From positions 1-64,000 of the forward strand of contig JAEZOB010000049.1 in the NCBI GenBank assembly GCA_023414355.1: DNA of 64,000 bases. Reading direction: 5' to 3'. The notes beneath the pieces were generated by a model. It saw only the letters and a list, made by a program, of their open reading frames with translations, had not been told where the DNA came from and did no database searches. This stretch comes from Bacillota bacterium. GTDB taxonomy: Bacteria; Bacillota; Clostridia; Lachnospirales; Lachnospiraceae. Below, piece by piece: positions 24,634-33,533 of this stretch. Made by a program: the position numbers and the translations under genes. Numbering within the stretch: position 1 is the first letter of the stretch; each line of letters starts with the position of its first letter.

Positions 24634-27072
24634 CTATCCGAGTACAACCTCAACCTGATGTGCCTTCTTATCTCCAGCCACAGGGATGATGTTGCCCTTT
24701 ACTTCCTGGCCGTCAACAACCAGCTTCGCTACACCCTTACTTACATGATTCGGGTTCTTTACAGTGATATTATAAACATCTCCTCTGAACTCACGGGTCA
24801 CCTTATAACCGTCCCATGCCTTAGGAATGGAGGGATCTACCTGTAAACCGTCATACTCGGGCTTGATTCCAAGGATGGCCTGGGAAATCGCCACAAAGTT
24901 CCAGGAAGCAGTACCTGTCAGCCAGGAGTTCTTTGCTTCGCCATGACGTCTTGCATCCTTACCTGCTACCATCTGGGAATATACATAGGGCTCCATACGA
25001 TGGATCTCTGAATATTCTTCCGTATAGGAAGGTGCGATTCTTGTATAATAATCAAAGGCCTTATCTCCTCTTCCCATCTGTGCCTCTGCAACCATGATCC
25101 ATGCGTTGTTATGGCAGAAGATACCGGCATTTTCCTTATAACCGGCCGGATAGGTGGAGATTTCGCCGTATTCTACATAATACTTTGTAAATGCAGGGTT
25201 CTGAAGCACAAGACCGTACTTGGTTCCGAGGCGTTCTTCTACAGCATCCAATGCCTGAATTGCTTTTCCGTCCTCTGTTCCGCAATTACCCATGATACAA
25301 AGACCCTGGGACTCGATGAAGATCTTTCCTTCCTCGTTCTCATTGCTACCAATCTTCTTGCCGTAATCATCATAAGCACGTACGAACCAGGAACCATCCC
25401 AGCCGTCCTTCATGATGACATCGCGCATCTTCTTTGCTTCTGCCTTTACTCGATCCGCTTCAGCTGTATTGCCGATCTTATTCATTAAGGCGATATATTC
25501 CTCACCGATATAACAGAACATACCTGCGATCATAACGGACTCTGCCACTCTGCCATCCTTGCTGGTGCTTGTCTGGAAGGACTCACCGGGTTCTGTGGAG
25601 AAGCAGTTTAAGTTCAGACAGTCATTCCAGTCTGCACGACCAATCAAAGGAAGTCCGTGAGGACCTACGTTATTGATGACATGGTCGATGGAACGTTTCA
25701 GATGGTCTGCCAGAGGTGTTGAGGTAGTCTCATCATTATCAAAGGGTGTCATGACATCCAGAATGGAGAAATCTCCGGTCTCCTTGATATAAGAGGTTAC
25801 TGCAAGTACCAGCCACAACGGGTCATCATTGAAGTTACCGCCGATTTCATCGTTACCCTTCTTGGTAAGTGGCTGATATTGATGGTAGGCACCGCCATCC
25901 TGAAGCTGTGTGGACGCCAGATCGATAATTCTTTCTCTTGCACGGTCCGGAATCTGGTGAACAAAGCCCAGGAGATCCTGATTGGAATCACGGAAGCCCA
26001 TACCTCGGCCGATACCGGATTCGAAGTAAGAAGCGCTTCTGGAAAGGTTAAAGGTAACCATACATTGATACTGGTTCCAGATATTGACCTGACGGTTCAG
26101 CTTCTCATCCGCTGATTCTACTGTATACTTTGATAAGAGCTGATCCCAGTTAGCAGCAAGCTCTGCAAAAGCCTTGTCCACTGCCTCTGTTGTCGCAAAG
26201 CGTGCAATCATCTCTTCTGCTTTTTTCTTATTGATGACATTCTTGCTTTCCCATTTTTCTTCGAAAGCATTCTCTACATATCCCAGCATAAAGATATATT
26301 CCTTGCTTTCGCCGGGCTCTAAATTAACCTCCAGACAATGGGATGCAATCGGGTGCCATCCGTCTGCCACGGAGTTGTTTGATTTACCTGCAAGTACTGC
26401 CTGAGGGTTGTCAAATCCATTGTAGGTTCCCATAAAGCTCTCACGGTCGGAATCAAAACCGGCAATCGGAGCATTAACAGAGAAGAACGCATAGTGATCA
26501 CGTCTTTCCTTGTATTCTGTCTTATGGTAAATCACGGAACCTTTGATCTCTACCTCACCGGTATTATAATTTCTCTGGAAGTTAGTAGTATCATCCTGTG
26601 CATTCCACAGACACCACTCCAGGAAAGAGAATAACTTCACCTGTTTCTTCTTACCGGAAGTATTCTTTACCACTACCTTGTGTACCTCTGCATTGGTATC
26701 CATGGGTACAAAGAAGGTTACCTCTGTTTCTACGCCTCCCCTTGCGCCGGTAATCTTGGTGTAACCCATACCATGTCTGCATTCGTACTTATCGAGTTCC
26801 TTTTTAACCGGAGCCCAACCCGGAGACCATACGTCACCTTCATCATTAATATAATAATAGCGCCCGCCTCCCAGATCCAACGGCACATTATTATAACGAT
26901 AACGTGTAATTCTCCTAAGCTTCGCATCCTTATAAAAGCTGTAACCTCCGGCGGTATTTGAAATCAATGAAAAGAACGCCTGAGATCCCAGATAATTAAT
27001 CCATGGATACGGAGTGGTGGGTGTCGTGATGACATACTCCTTCTTAGAATCATCAAAATAACCAAATTGCAT
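24634..27072 (-). CDS. cellobiose phosphorylase (GH94)
   Basis: 812 aa, the normal length for clostridial cellobiose phosphorylase. It opens MQFGYFDDSKKEYVITTPTT and has the N-terminal beta-sandwich, then the (alpha/alpha)6 barrel with D481 in GRADWNDCLN, the conserved acid catalyst region. It splits cellobiose with phosphate into glucose 1-phosphate and glucose in the cytoplasm, saving one ATP. No signal peptide. The related cellodextrin phosphorylase is longer, so cellobiose is the better call. RBS AAGGAGGATTATAAC. It is monocistronic, and no sugar transporter or regulator is adjacent. It supports a plant-fibre-degrading life style. Confidence 0.93.
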   Translation of the reverse strand: MQFGYFDDSKKEYVITTPTTPYPWINYLGSQAFFSLISNTAGGYSFYKDAKLRRITRYRYNNVPLDLGGGRYYYINDEGDVWSPGWAPVKKELDKYECRHGMGYTKITGARGGVETEVTFFVPMDTNAEVHKVVVKNTSGKKKQVKLFSFLEWCLWNAQDDTTNFQRNYNTGEVEIKGSVIYHKTEYKERRDHYAFFSVNAPIAGFDSDRESFMGTYNGFDNPQAVLAGKSNNSVADGWHPIASHCLEVNLEPGESKEYIFMLGYVENAFEEKWESKNVINKKKAEEMIARFATTEAVDKAFAELAANWDQLLSKYTVESADEKLNRQVNIWNQYQCMVTFNLSRSASYFESGIGRGMGFRDSNQDLLGFVHQIPDRARERIIDLASTQLQDGGAYHQYQPLTKKGNDEIGGNFNDDPLWLVLAVTSYIKETGDFSILDVMTPFDNDETTSTPLADHLKRSIDHVINNVGPHGLPLIGRADWNDCLNLNCFSTEPGESFQTSTSKDGRVAESVMIAGMFCYIGEEYIALMNKIGNTAEADRVKAEAKKMRDVIMKDGWDGSWFVRAYDDYGKKIGSNENEEGKIFIESQGLCIMGNCGTEDGKAIQALDAVEERLGTKYGLVLQNPAFTKYYVEYGEISTYPAGYKENAGIFCHNNAWIMVAEAQMGRGDKAFDYYTRIAPSYTEEYSEIHRMEPYVYSQMVAGKDARRHGEAKNSWLTGTASWNFVAISQAILGIKPEYDGLQVDPSIPKAWDGYKVTREFRGDVYNITVKNPNHVSKGVAKLVVDGQEVKGNIIPVAGDKKAHQVEVVLG

Positions 27073-27314
27073 TGTTATAATCCTCCTTATTACTATTTTA
27101 ATACTCCATTCCCAATTATATTATACCTTTTGAGGCTTTTCAACCATAAGTAATCGCGAATGAATAATTTATTGAATTTGGGATTAGCTGAAACCCTGTC
27201 TTCCCTTACTCAGCTTTGTGTTGTATCATATTTAAGATTCTTTTTATAATTTATTTCTTTTTATCTAAATGCAAATATGATAGACTAGAATTTGTCAATT
27301 AGAGGGGAACTCAG

Positions 27315-27460
27315 CTTAACAGTTAAGATTAAAGTGCCAAAAATGTGCGCAGCAGACTTCTGGATGCACGATATTGCTATGCAAGCTCGTTTGCAATAGC
27401 AAGCTCGTGCATCCAGAAAGTGCCTTTGGTACTTTTGACACTCTAATCTTAACTGTTAAG
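27315..27460. repeat. palindromic intergenic element, copy 1 (146 bp)
   Basis: The perfect 17-bp arms CTTAACAGTTAAGATTA (27315-27331) and TAATCTTAACTGTTAAG (27444-27460) enclose the sequence shared with copies 2 and 3: AAAGTGCCAAAA... on the left, ...GGTACTTTTGACACTCTAA on the right, and an inner hairpin around CTGGATGCACG/CGTGCATCCAG with GCAAGCTCG. The whole can fold into one long hairpin. Its right end stops 32 bases before the next start codon. It contains no gene. The rest of 27073-27314 is AT-rich and holds the upstream region of cellobiose phosphorylase. Confidence 0.75.
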
Positions 27461-27492
27461 CATCCAAAGTTACGAAAAAGCGAGGTACAGTT

Positions 27493-28194
27493 ATGCCGAA
27501 ACAAACAAGATTATCTGAAGATGCCGCCATCTATCAGCAGAGACAGGAATTAACCGAGAAGGAAAAGCTTAAGGATATGTCCAAGGGCAGCAAAATTGCT
27601 TATCTTTGGGAATATTATCGAGTTCATGCACTCGTTATCCTTCTGGTGATCGGATTTGCTATTTATATTATTCATAGTATCGTTACTCCGAAGGTCGAAA
27701 CAAAGCTCTATGCAGCAATTATCAATAATACGATCAGTGATGAGGTCTGGGAGCAATATCAGACAGACGTATCCGATTACTTGAATTTAGATCCCAAAAA
27801 AGAGGATGTCATCCTAAATCGTGCCTTTTATTTAAAAGGTGATGCCCAATATGCCATGAACATGCAGACCGCATTGGTAACCTATGTATCTGCAAAAGAG
27901 GTTGATATTTTAATCGCACCGGAATCCCAGTTCAAGCAGTACACATTAAACGGATTTAATGATAAGCTCTACGATGATCTTCCAACTGACCTTTATTCCG
28001 AGTTGACTGATGATCTGTATGTCACCTCTACGGAAGATGATCCCGAAGAAAATGCTTATGGTATTTACCTTACAGATACTAAGCTTTTCAGTCAGTATGC
28101 AGATAATACAGATCCTTATATCCTTGGTATCATATCCAATTCCGGTCACAAGGAGAATGCGATAGAGTTTATCCGTATGTTATTCCAACAATAA
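27493..28194 (+). CDS. uncharacterised single-pass membrane protein
   Basis: 233 aa; I do not recognise a named family. Residues 1-45 are charged and cytoplasmic, with a KEKLKDMSKGSKIAYLWEYY stretch before the membrane. One transmembrane helix (about 47-65) follows, then an extracytoplasmic region of about 165 aa rich in Asp, Tyr and Asn. The last part (EVDILIAPESQF onwards) is weakly reminiscent of periplasmic solute-binding folds, but no motif supports this. It appears to be a single gene with its own terminator. The RBS is GAGGT, 6 bases before the ATG. The palindromic element copy 1 sits directly upstream, where a promoter would be expected. Confidence 0.75.
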   Translation: MPKQTRLSEDAAIYQQRQELTEKEKLKDMSKGSKIAYLWEYYRVHALVILLVIGFAIYIIHSIVTPKVETKLYAAIINNTISDEVWEQYQTDVSDYLNLDPKKEDVILNRAFYLKGDAQYAMNMQTALVTYVSAKEVDILIAPESQFKQYTLNGFNDKLYDDLPTDLYSELTDDLYVTSTEDDPEENAYGIYLTDTKLFSQYADNTDPYILGIISNSGHKENAIEFIRMLFQQ

Positions 28195-28229
28195 TCCTGT
28201 CAGAACGTGTCTTTATTATAATTGCAAAC

Positions 28230-28277
28230 AAACTCCCGGCAAGAGGATTAATACCCTAATGCCGGGAGTTTGTTTTT
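28230..28277. terminator. terminator between converging genes (27493 gene and asd)
   Basis: AAACTCCCGGCA (28230-28241) and TGCCGGGAGTTT (28260-28271) form a 12-bp stem, followed on the plus strand by GTTTTTGTT. It is strong for the plus-strand gene and may also act on the minus strand. Confidence 0.8.
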
Positions 28278-28345
28278 GTTGCTTTTCATTTAGTTCTATA
28301 TATTTTGTTGCACATGCTAAAGTTACCATGCATATTTTCGTATAC

Positions 28346-29428
28346 TTATTTCGCTGTAATATAACCCTGAGCCTTCAGTAATTCTGCAGTCAGTACACCG
28401 CCGCCTGCTGCACCGCGTACTGTATTATGGGATAAACCAACAAACTTATAATCGAATACAGTATCCTCACGAAGTCTTCCAAAACATACGCCCATACCAT
28501 TTTCATAATCACGGTCCAACTTTGCCTGTGGACGGTTATCCTCTTCGAAGTACTTAATGAACTGCTTCGGAGCACTGGGAAGATTAAGTTCCTGGGGAAC
28601 ACCCTTGAACTCGGCCCATGCCTTCAGGATTTCTTCCTTGGTAGGTTTCTTTTTGAAATTAACAAATACCGCTGCTGTATGACCATCCGTTACAGGAACT
28701 CGGATACACTGGGTAGTAATCACGGGACCATCTGCCTTTACGATCTTTCCGTCTACTACCTTACCCCAGATACGAAGGGGCTCCTGCTCGCTCTTTTCTT
28801 CTTCGCCACCGATATAAGGGATCACATTGTCTATCATCTCCGGCCAGTCTGCAAAATTCTTACCTGCACCTGAGATTGCCTGATAGGTTGTGGCAACAAC
28901 CAGAGTCGGCTCATATTCCAGTAAAGCATGAAGAGCAGGTGTGTAGCTCTGGATGGAGCAATTGGGCTTCACAACGATAAAGCCTTTCTTGGTTCCCAGA
29001 CGCTTCTTCTGAGCTTCTATTACTTCAAGATGTTCGGGATTTAATTCCGGTACTAACATCGGAACATCGGGTGTCCATCTATGAGCACTGTTATTCGATA
29101 CGACAGGTGTTTCCGCTTTCGCGTACGCTTCTTCGATTGCCTTGATCTCATCCTTCGTCATATCTACTGCACTGAAGACAAAGTCAACGCTTGCGCTGAC
29201 TGCTTCCACATCATTTACGTTCATTACGACAAGCTTTTTAACGCTTTCCGGCATCGGTGTGGTCATCTTCCAACGATCCCCAACAGCCTCCTCGTATGTC
29301 TTTCCTGCGCTTCTAGGACTTGCAGCTACAGTAACCACTTCAAACCAGGGATGGTTCTCCAATAAGGAAATGAAGCGTTGCCCTACCATTCCTGTTCCTC
29401 CAAGAATTCCTACCTTTAACTTTCCCAT
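28346..29428 (-). CDS. asd: aspartate-semialdehyde dehydrogenase (archaeal/fungal-type)
   Basis: 360 aa from the ATG at 29426-29428, which has GGAGGAATAAAG before it; the ATG 36 bases earlier has no site. The NADP-binding motif is VGILGGTGMVGQ (residues 6-17) and the catalytic Cys is in VVKPNCSIQSY. The VVKPNCS and SNNSAHR patterns suggest the archaeal/fungal-type subgroup rather than the usual bacterial one. It makes aspartate 4-semialdehyde for lysine, diaminopimelate, threonine and methionine. It is not linked to other lysine genes, but the DapB-like gene 18 kb away would use a downstream product. Monocistronic. Confidence 0.95.
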   Translation of the reverse strand: MGKLKVGILGGTGMVGQRFISLLENHPWFEVVTVAASPRSAGKTYEEAVGDRWKMTTPMPESVKKLVVMNVNDVEAVSASVDFVFSAVDMTKDEIKAIEEAYAKAETPVVSNNSAHRWTPDVPMLVPELNPEHLEVIEAQKKRLGTKKGFIVVKPNCSIQSYTPALHALLEYEPTLVVATTYQAISGAGKNFADWPEMIDNVIPYIGGEEEKSEQEPLRIWGKVVDGKIVKADGPVITTQCIRVPVTDGHTAAVFVNFKKKPTKEEILKAWAEFKGVPQELNLPSAPKQFIKYFEEDNRPQAKLDRDYENGMGVCFGRLREDTVFDYKFVGLSHNTVRGAAGGGVLTAELLKAQGYITAK

Positions 29429-29583
29429 CTTTATTCCTCCATCTTGTTCTTGTATGGCATACATTTGTCTTTACTGTAAAATATACTATATCTTAATTTC
29501 AAAAAATTGCAACCCTTTTTTAAATAAAACATAATATTTGTTAGAATTATATAAGTATCCACCGATTTCACAGTTTCGTTTGG

Positions 29584-30552
29584 TTATTTTTCTGCATGTT
29601 TCTCATACTCGTCAAGGAGATGACGCAAATCCTGTAGTGTCTCGATCTCATTAACTCTGTTACGAAGCTTTGACGAACCGGGATAACCTGTGGTGTACCA
29701 GGCAACATGCTTGCGCATCTCACGGATTCCGATAAACTCTCCCTTATACTCTGCGGACAGGGTTCCATGTCGTAGAATCATCTCCTTCACTTCGCCAAAC
29801 TCAGGCTTTGGAAGCAGGATACCCTCCTTTAAATAAGTCTGAATCTGTTCGAACAGCCAGGGATTTCCCCTTGCTCCTCTGGCAATCATGATTGCATCGC
29901 ATCCCGTCTCAGTAAGCATACGTTTTGCATCCTGAGGTGTGAATACGTCGCCGCTTCCGATGACCGGCACAGCTACTGCTTCCTTTACCTTACGTATACT
30001 CTCCCAATCCGCCTTACCGCTGTAGTACTGCTCCCTGGTCCTGGCATGTACGGTAATTGCTGCTGCGCCGTTCGCCTCTGCGATTTTTGCTACCTCTACG
30101 GCATTTTCCTCTTGAAATCCCTTTCGGATCTTTACTGTAACCGGCTTCTGAATGGCGGACGATACCTTACGGACAATTTCACCAATCAATTCTGGTGTCT
30201 TCATCAGCGCCGAACCTTCTCCGTTATTGACCACCTTAGGTACCGGGCAGCCCATATTAATATCCAGGATATCAAAATTACGTATTTCCAGTCTCTTCGC
30301 AGTCTCGCTTAAGATGTCAGGATCAGCTCCAAACAATTGAAGCGCACAGGGACGTTCTTCTTCACTGATTTTAAGCAGAAGCTCTGTATTCTTATTGTTA
30401 TATTGTATTCCCTTGGCACTGACCATCTCTGTATAGACAAGATTAGCCCCTTTCTCTTTACACAGCAAACGAAATGGCAGGTCGGTAACTCCTGCCATAG
30501 GTCCAAGAAATAATCTTCCGTCTATCCTTACATTTCCTATATTAAAACTCAT
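29584..30552 (-). CDS. dusB: tRNA-dihydrouridine synthase
   Basis: 322 aa FMN-dependent TIM barrel. Typical Dus segments are LGPMAGVTDLPFR, LQLFGADPD, DINMGCPVPKVV (with the active-site Cys in MGCP), TVKIRKG, AITVHARTREQYYSG and IARGARGNPWLF. It reduces uridines in the D-loop of tRNA. RBS GGAG, 5 bases before ATG. The coaX gene lies about 110 bases upstream on the same strand, a common pairing in Firmicutes. Confidence 0.96.
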   Translation of the reverse strand: MSFNIGNVRIDGRLFLGPMAGVTDLPFRLLCKEKGANLVYTEMVSAKGIQYNNKNTELLLKISEEERPCALQLFGADPDILSETAKRLEIRNFDILDINMGCPVPKVVNNGEGSALMKTPELIGEIVRKVSSAIQKPVTVKIRKGFQEENAVEVAKIAEANGAAAITVHARTREQYYSGKADWESIRKVKEAVAVPVIGSGDVFTPQDAKRMLTETGCDAIMIARGARGNPWLFEQIQTYLKEGILLPKPEFGEVKEMILRHGTLSAEYKGEFIGIREMRKHVAWYTTGYPGSSKLRNRVNEIETLQDLRHLLDEYEKHAEK

Positions 30553-30663
30553 GATAACTCCGTTTCCATGTATATTGCCTGTTCATAGACTTTTCTAACA
30601 ATAAATTCAACTGTGCCATCAGCCGGATTCAAATTCGAACTGACTATGATTTCGTACTGTAGG

Positions 30664-31434
30664 TTATTTCTTATTCTTATCACTGATGATCTTCAATCCC
30701 TTCAAGGTCAGGTTCGGATCATATACCTCAATGACATCGGTAGCATCAGAGATTATTTTACCCAATCCGCCGGTTGCGATCACTCTGCACTGATCAATCT
30801 CTGCTTCCTTCAACATTCTCTTTACGATGTACTCGGTTTGGCCGATGCAACCATATACCAGTCCTGCCTGCATACTGGTGATGGTATCCTTGGCCAGGAT
30901 CGTATCCGGCATCGCTATCTCGATCTCAGGAAGCTTGGCTGTCTCAGTCCACAGAGCATTGGCTGATATTCTAAGACCCGGACAGGTAACCGCAGCAACC
31001 AGAGTACCATCCGCAGTGATCAGATCATACGTAATGGCAGTACCGAAATCAATCACCAGAACCGGTCCGCCGTAGATTTCATAAGCTGCTACCGCATCTA
31101 CCACTCTGTCTGCTCCTACTTCCTTGGGATTGGTGGTATTCACTTTAATTCCGGTTTTAGTCCCAATACCTACAACTAAAGGAGTTATTCCAAGATACTT
31201 TATAATACCGGAGCCGAGAGAATGCATCAGTTTTGGTACCACAGACGCAATTGCCACAGAGGTTATCTCCTTAATTCCGATATTTCTTGCCTTTAACAGG
31301 TCACAAAGCACCAGACCATATTCATCTGAGGTCCGGTCTGTATTGGTAGTAAGGCGAAAGCTCGCCTTCAGATTCGTATCCTCAAAAACGCCGAGGGTTA
31401 TATTGGTATTTCCTACATCTATTACTAATAACAT
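30664..31434 (-). CDS. coaX: type III pantothenate kinase
   Basis: 256 aa, full length. It opens MLLVIDVGNTNITLGVFE with the phosphate-binding DxGNT motif, and has the conserved VGADRVVDAVAAYE and VIDFGTAITYD segments. It phosphorylates pantothenate, the first step of coenzyme A synthesis, and needs a monovalent cation. RBS AAGGAGGAAAATC. Downstream is dusB; upstream is the DUF6145 gene, 36 bases away. This may be one operon from 33136 down to 29584. Confidence 0.96.
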   Translation of the reverse strand: MLLVIDVGNTNITLGVFEDTNLKASFRLTTNTDRTSDEYGLVLCDLLKARNIGIKEITSVAIASVVPKLMHSLGSGIIKYLGITPLVVGIGTKTGIKVNTTNPKEVGADRVVDAVAAYEIYGGPVLVIDFGTAITYDLITADGTLVAAVTCPGLRISANALWTETAKLPEIEIAMPDTILAKDTITSMQAGLVYGCIGQTEYIVKRMLKEAEIDQCRVIATGGLGKIISDATDVIEVYDPNLTLKGLKIISDKNKK

Positions 31435-31470
31435 GATTTTCCTCCTTACAGCAGTACTTGATGCTACGGG

Positions 31471-31833
31471 CTATTCCTCATCCAGAAGCGCATTCGGATC
31501 CTCTCCAAGAAAGAAGACCTTATAATACAGCTCCAAAGCTTCTAAAAGCTCTGCTTTCTCTCTCTGGATCTTCTTTATTTTCAGGACACTTCCAATCTCA
31601 TCATACAGATAATCTGTTTCTTCCGAATCCACACGAAATATCAGAGCACCGTCTTCTTCAAATTCCATTGTCAGAATTCCTCCGACATCCTCTGTAAACA
31701 GTACGCACATAATCTTGAGTTCCTGCTTAATCTGCTCCGGTAATGCGCGAAATTCCTCATTGATCCAGAATTTCTTCTCATAGGCACTGCTTGCACATAG
31801 TACAACCTTATCCTGCTCCATATTTACACCCAT
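31471..31833 (-). CDS. DUF6145-like conserved Lachnospiraceae protein
   Basis: 120 aa (116 if the second ATG at 31821 is used). It is soluble and acidic, with no membrane segment, and has KVVLCASSAYEKKFWIN and IKQELKIMCVLFTEDVGGIL stretches. I believe it is the DUF6145 family of Lachnospiraceae, but from memory only. No function is known. The first ATG lies directly after AGGAA, almost without spacing; the second ATG has the same site at 12 bases. The gene is preceded by the repeat copy (31846-31892), whose TATAAT could serve as its -10 box. Confidence 0.75.
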   Translation of the reverse strand: MGVNMEQDKVVLCASSAYEKKFWINEEFRALPEQIKQELKIMCVLFTEDVGGILTMEFEEDGALIFRVDSEETDYLYDEIGSVLKIKKIQREKAELLEALELYYKVFFLGEDPNALLDEE

Positions 31834-31845
31834 TTCCTGTACATT

Positions 31846-31892
31846 TCATTATATCATGAACAAGAAACATGTTCATGATCTTCACTACGCTT
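31846..31892 (-). repeat. solo, shortened copy of the 47291-47548 repeat unit
   Basis: On the minus strand AAGCGTAGTGA-AGATCATGAACATG...GTTCATGATATAATGAAA matches the ends of the tandem units at 47291-47548 but lacks the inner GCATATGCAAGC hairpin. The ATCATGAACA/TGTTCATGAT palindrome and TATAAT are kept. It lies directly before the DUF6145-like gene. Confidence 0.6.
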
Positions 31893-31902
31893 ATTCCGTT
31901 TA

Positions 31903-32181
31903 TTAAACTATACTGATTATGACAAAGCCCAGAAAGATCACGATAGCTCCCATCATGATAAGAGTCATGCCCATCGATCTTCTTCCGGGTTCCTTTCTCT
32001 GCTTCAGGCCGTTCATTATGTTGATCAATCCTCCCGAGATACACGCCGCCAGAATTGCATAGTGATTATATGGAAATATAAATATCAGGACAACTGAAAC
32101 AATGAGGGCAATCCCTGCTGCTGTATTAATGATGTCTATTGTCACGGAAGGCTTCTCAGATTGTCTCTTGGGATCTTTCAT
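31903..32181 (-). CDS. small conserved membrane protein, three helices
   Basis: 92 aa. A charged N-terminus (about 12 residues) is followed by three hydrophobic segments (about 14-32, 36-54 and 73-91). I know no function. GAGGTG stands 7 bases before the ATG, and it lies 16 bases behind argF on the same strand, so it is a real gene rather than a shadow frame. It may sit in the membrane as a small accessory protein. Confidence 0.7.
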   Translation of the reverse strand: MKDPKRQSEKPSVTIDIINTAAGIALIVSVVLIFIFPYNHYAILAACISGGLINIMNGLKQRKEPGRRSMGMTLIMMGAIVIFLGFVIISIV

Positions 32182-32197
32182 GTTATTACACCTCGGT

Positions 32198-33136
32198 CTA
32201 TATATTTCCTATCGTCGCTACCATAACCGCTTTAATGGTATGCATACGGTTCTCTGCTTCGTCAAAAATCACATCCGCAAAACGTTCAAACACCTCTTCC
32301 GTCACTTCTTTTCCTTTTACTGCAGGCAGGCAGTGCAGGAAGATGGTTTTCTCTTTCTTGGTCATAGCGATCAGAGCGTCATTTACTTGATACGGCTTTA
32401 GGAGCGCTACACGCTCTGCCGCGAGGTCTTCTTCGCCCATGGAGCACCATACATCCGTATATACGGCATCCGCACCCTCCATAGCCTCCAGTGAATCAGA
32501 AACGACTATCTTGCTTCCGGATATATCAGAATATTCCTTGCACATGGTAACGAGTGCTTCTTCAGGCCAAAGAGCCTTCGGTGACAGAATCGTAAAATCG
32601 ATTCCCATTTTAGCGGAACCGATCATCAGGCTGTTAGCCATGTTATTACGTCCGTCTCCTACGTATACGAGCTTCAGTCCCTTAAGCTTACCAAACTGCT
32701 CCTTTAAAGTCAAGAAGTCTGCAAGAATTTGCGTCGGGTGATCTATATCCGTCAATCCGTTCCATACAGGAACACCGCTATACTCAGCAAGCTTTTCCAC
32801 AGTCTCCTGCTTAAAGCCGCGAAATTCGATTCCATCGAACATCCTTCCAAGCACACGTGCAGTATCCTCCACACTTTCCTTATGTCCAAGCTGTATATCA
32901 TTTTTCCCTAAATATTCAGGATAACCACCCTCATCCACACATCCCACAGTAAATGCACAACGTGTTCTTGTTGAGGGCTTCTCAAAGATCAAGGCAATGT
33001 TCTTGCCCTTCAGGCTGTTACCTGTGATCCCCTGTTTCTTCTTCGCTTTCAAATCTGCTGCCAACGAAAGCAGATAATCGATCTCCTCTGAAGTAAAATC
33101 CTTTAGCGTCAATAAGCTGCGTCCTTTTAAATTCAT
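32198..33136 (-). CDS. argF: ornithine carbamoyltransferase
   Basis: 312 aa from the ATG at 33134-33136, chosen for GGAGG 5 bases upstream; the longer frame has no better site. It has the carbamoyl-phosphate site STRTRC, the ornithine-binding FLHCLPA with catalytic Cys, and the DVWCSMGEE segment. It joins ornithine and carbamoyl phosphate to make citrulline for arginine synthesis; a catabolic role is possible but no arcA or arcC is near. The promoter region shows ArgR-box-like AT-rich repeats. Confidence 0.95.
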   Translation of the reverse strand: MNLKGRSLLTLKDFTSEEIDYLLSLAADLKAKKKQGITGNSLKGKNIALIFEKPSTRTRCAFTVGCVDEGGYPEYLGKNDIQLGHKESVEDTARVLGRMFDGIEFRGFKQETVEKLAEYSGVPVWNGLTDIDHPTQILADFLTLKEQFGKLKGLKLVYVGDGRNNMANSLMIGSAKMGIDFTILSPKALWPEEALVTMCKEYSDISGSKIVVSDSLEAMEGADAVYTDVWCSMGEEDLAAERVALLKPYQVNDALIAMTKKEKTIFLHCLPAVKGKEVTEEVFERFADVIFDEAENRMHTIKAVMVATIGNI

Positions 33137-33275
33137 ATTATCCTCCATTCTGCCGACACTCCGGCGCCTACCCATTTCTTGTTTATGATAGGATTAGCTC
33201 CATTCATCTAAATGGTATGAATCGTGCTTAATAATACATACCTATTTATATCGCACTGGTATTTATATTTATACT

Positions 33276-33305
33276 TTTATAATGCGTATTTATACATTAT
33301 TCCAA
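33276..33305 (-). promoter_or_regulatory. argF promoter with possible ArgR boxes
   Basis: On the minus strand TTGGAA (33300-33305) and TATAAA (33276-33281) are separated by 18 bases. TGTATAAATACGCAT and AGTATAAATATAAA overlap and follow the -10, resembling tandem ARG boxes. The leader to the ATG is about 130 nt with no T-box motif. Confidence 0.4.
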
Positions 33306-33436
33306 ATTTACTCATTTGTCAAGCAGATAATTCAATATTATTCACCCATGGCAGAATGTATATCTATTCAACAAAAGGAAGAGCAAGAGATCTCCATATG
33401 ATATACACCCCGAATAAAGAACAGCCATAAACTTTG

Positions 33437-33520
33437 AACCGACCCCCAAAGGTCAGAATGAATGATGTATCCGGAAAACTGGGTACATATCAAAATCCAA
33501 AGCTTGGGGGTCGGTTTTTA
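33437..33520 (+). terminator. terminator-like inverted repeat between argF and the LTA synthase-like gene
   Basis: AACCGACCCCCAA (33437-33449) and TTGGGGGTCGGTT (33504-33516) are perfect 13-bp arms about 55 bases apart, followed by TTTTT on the plus strand. No plus-strand gene ends here. On the minus strand the T run is poor, although the LTA synthase-like gene ends at 33534. The remainder of 33306-33436 holds no recognisable feature. Confidence 0.4.
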
Positions 33521-33533
33521 TGGCTACCTTGTG

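Noticed and set aside
33137..33275. T-box leader before argF.
   Set aside because: No T-box motif or terminator is present; ARG-box-like repeats are the better explanation.
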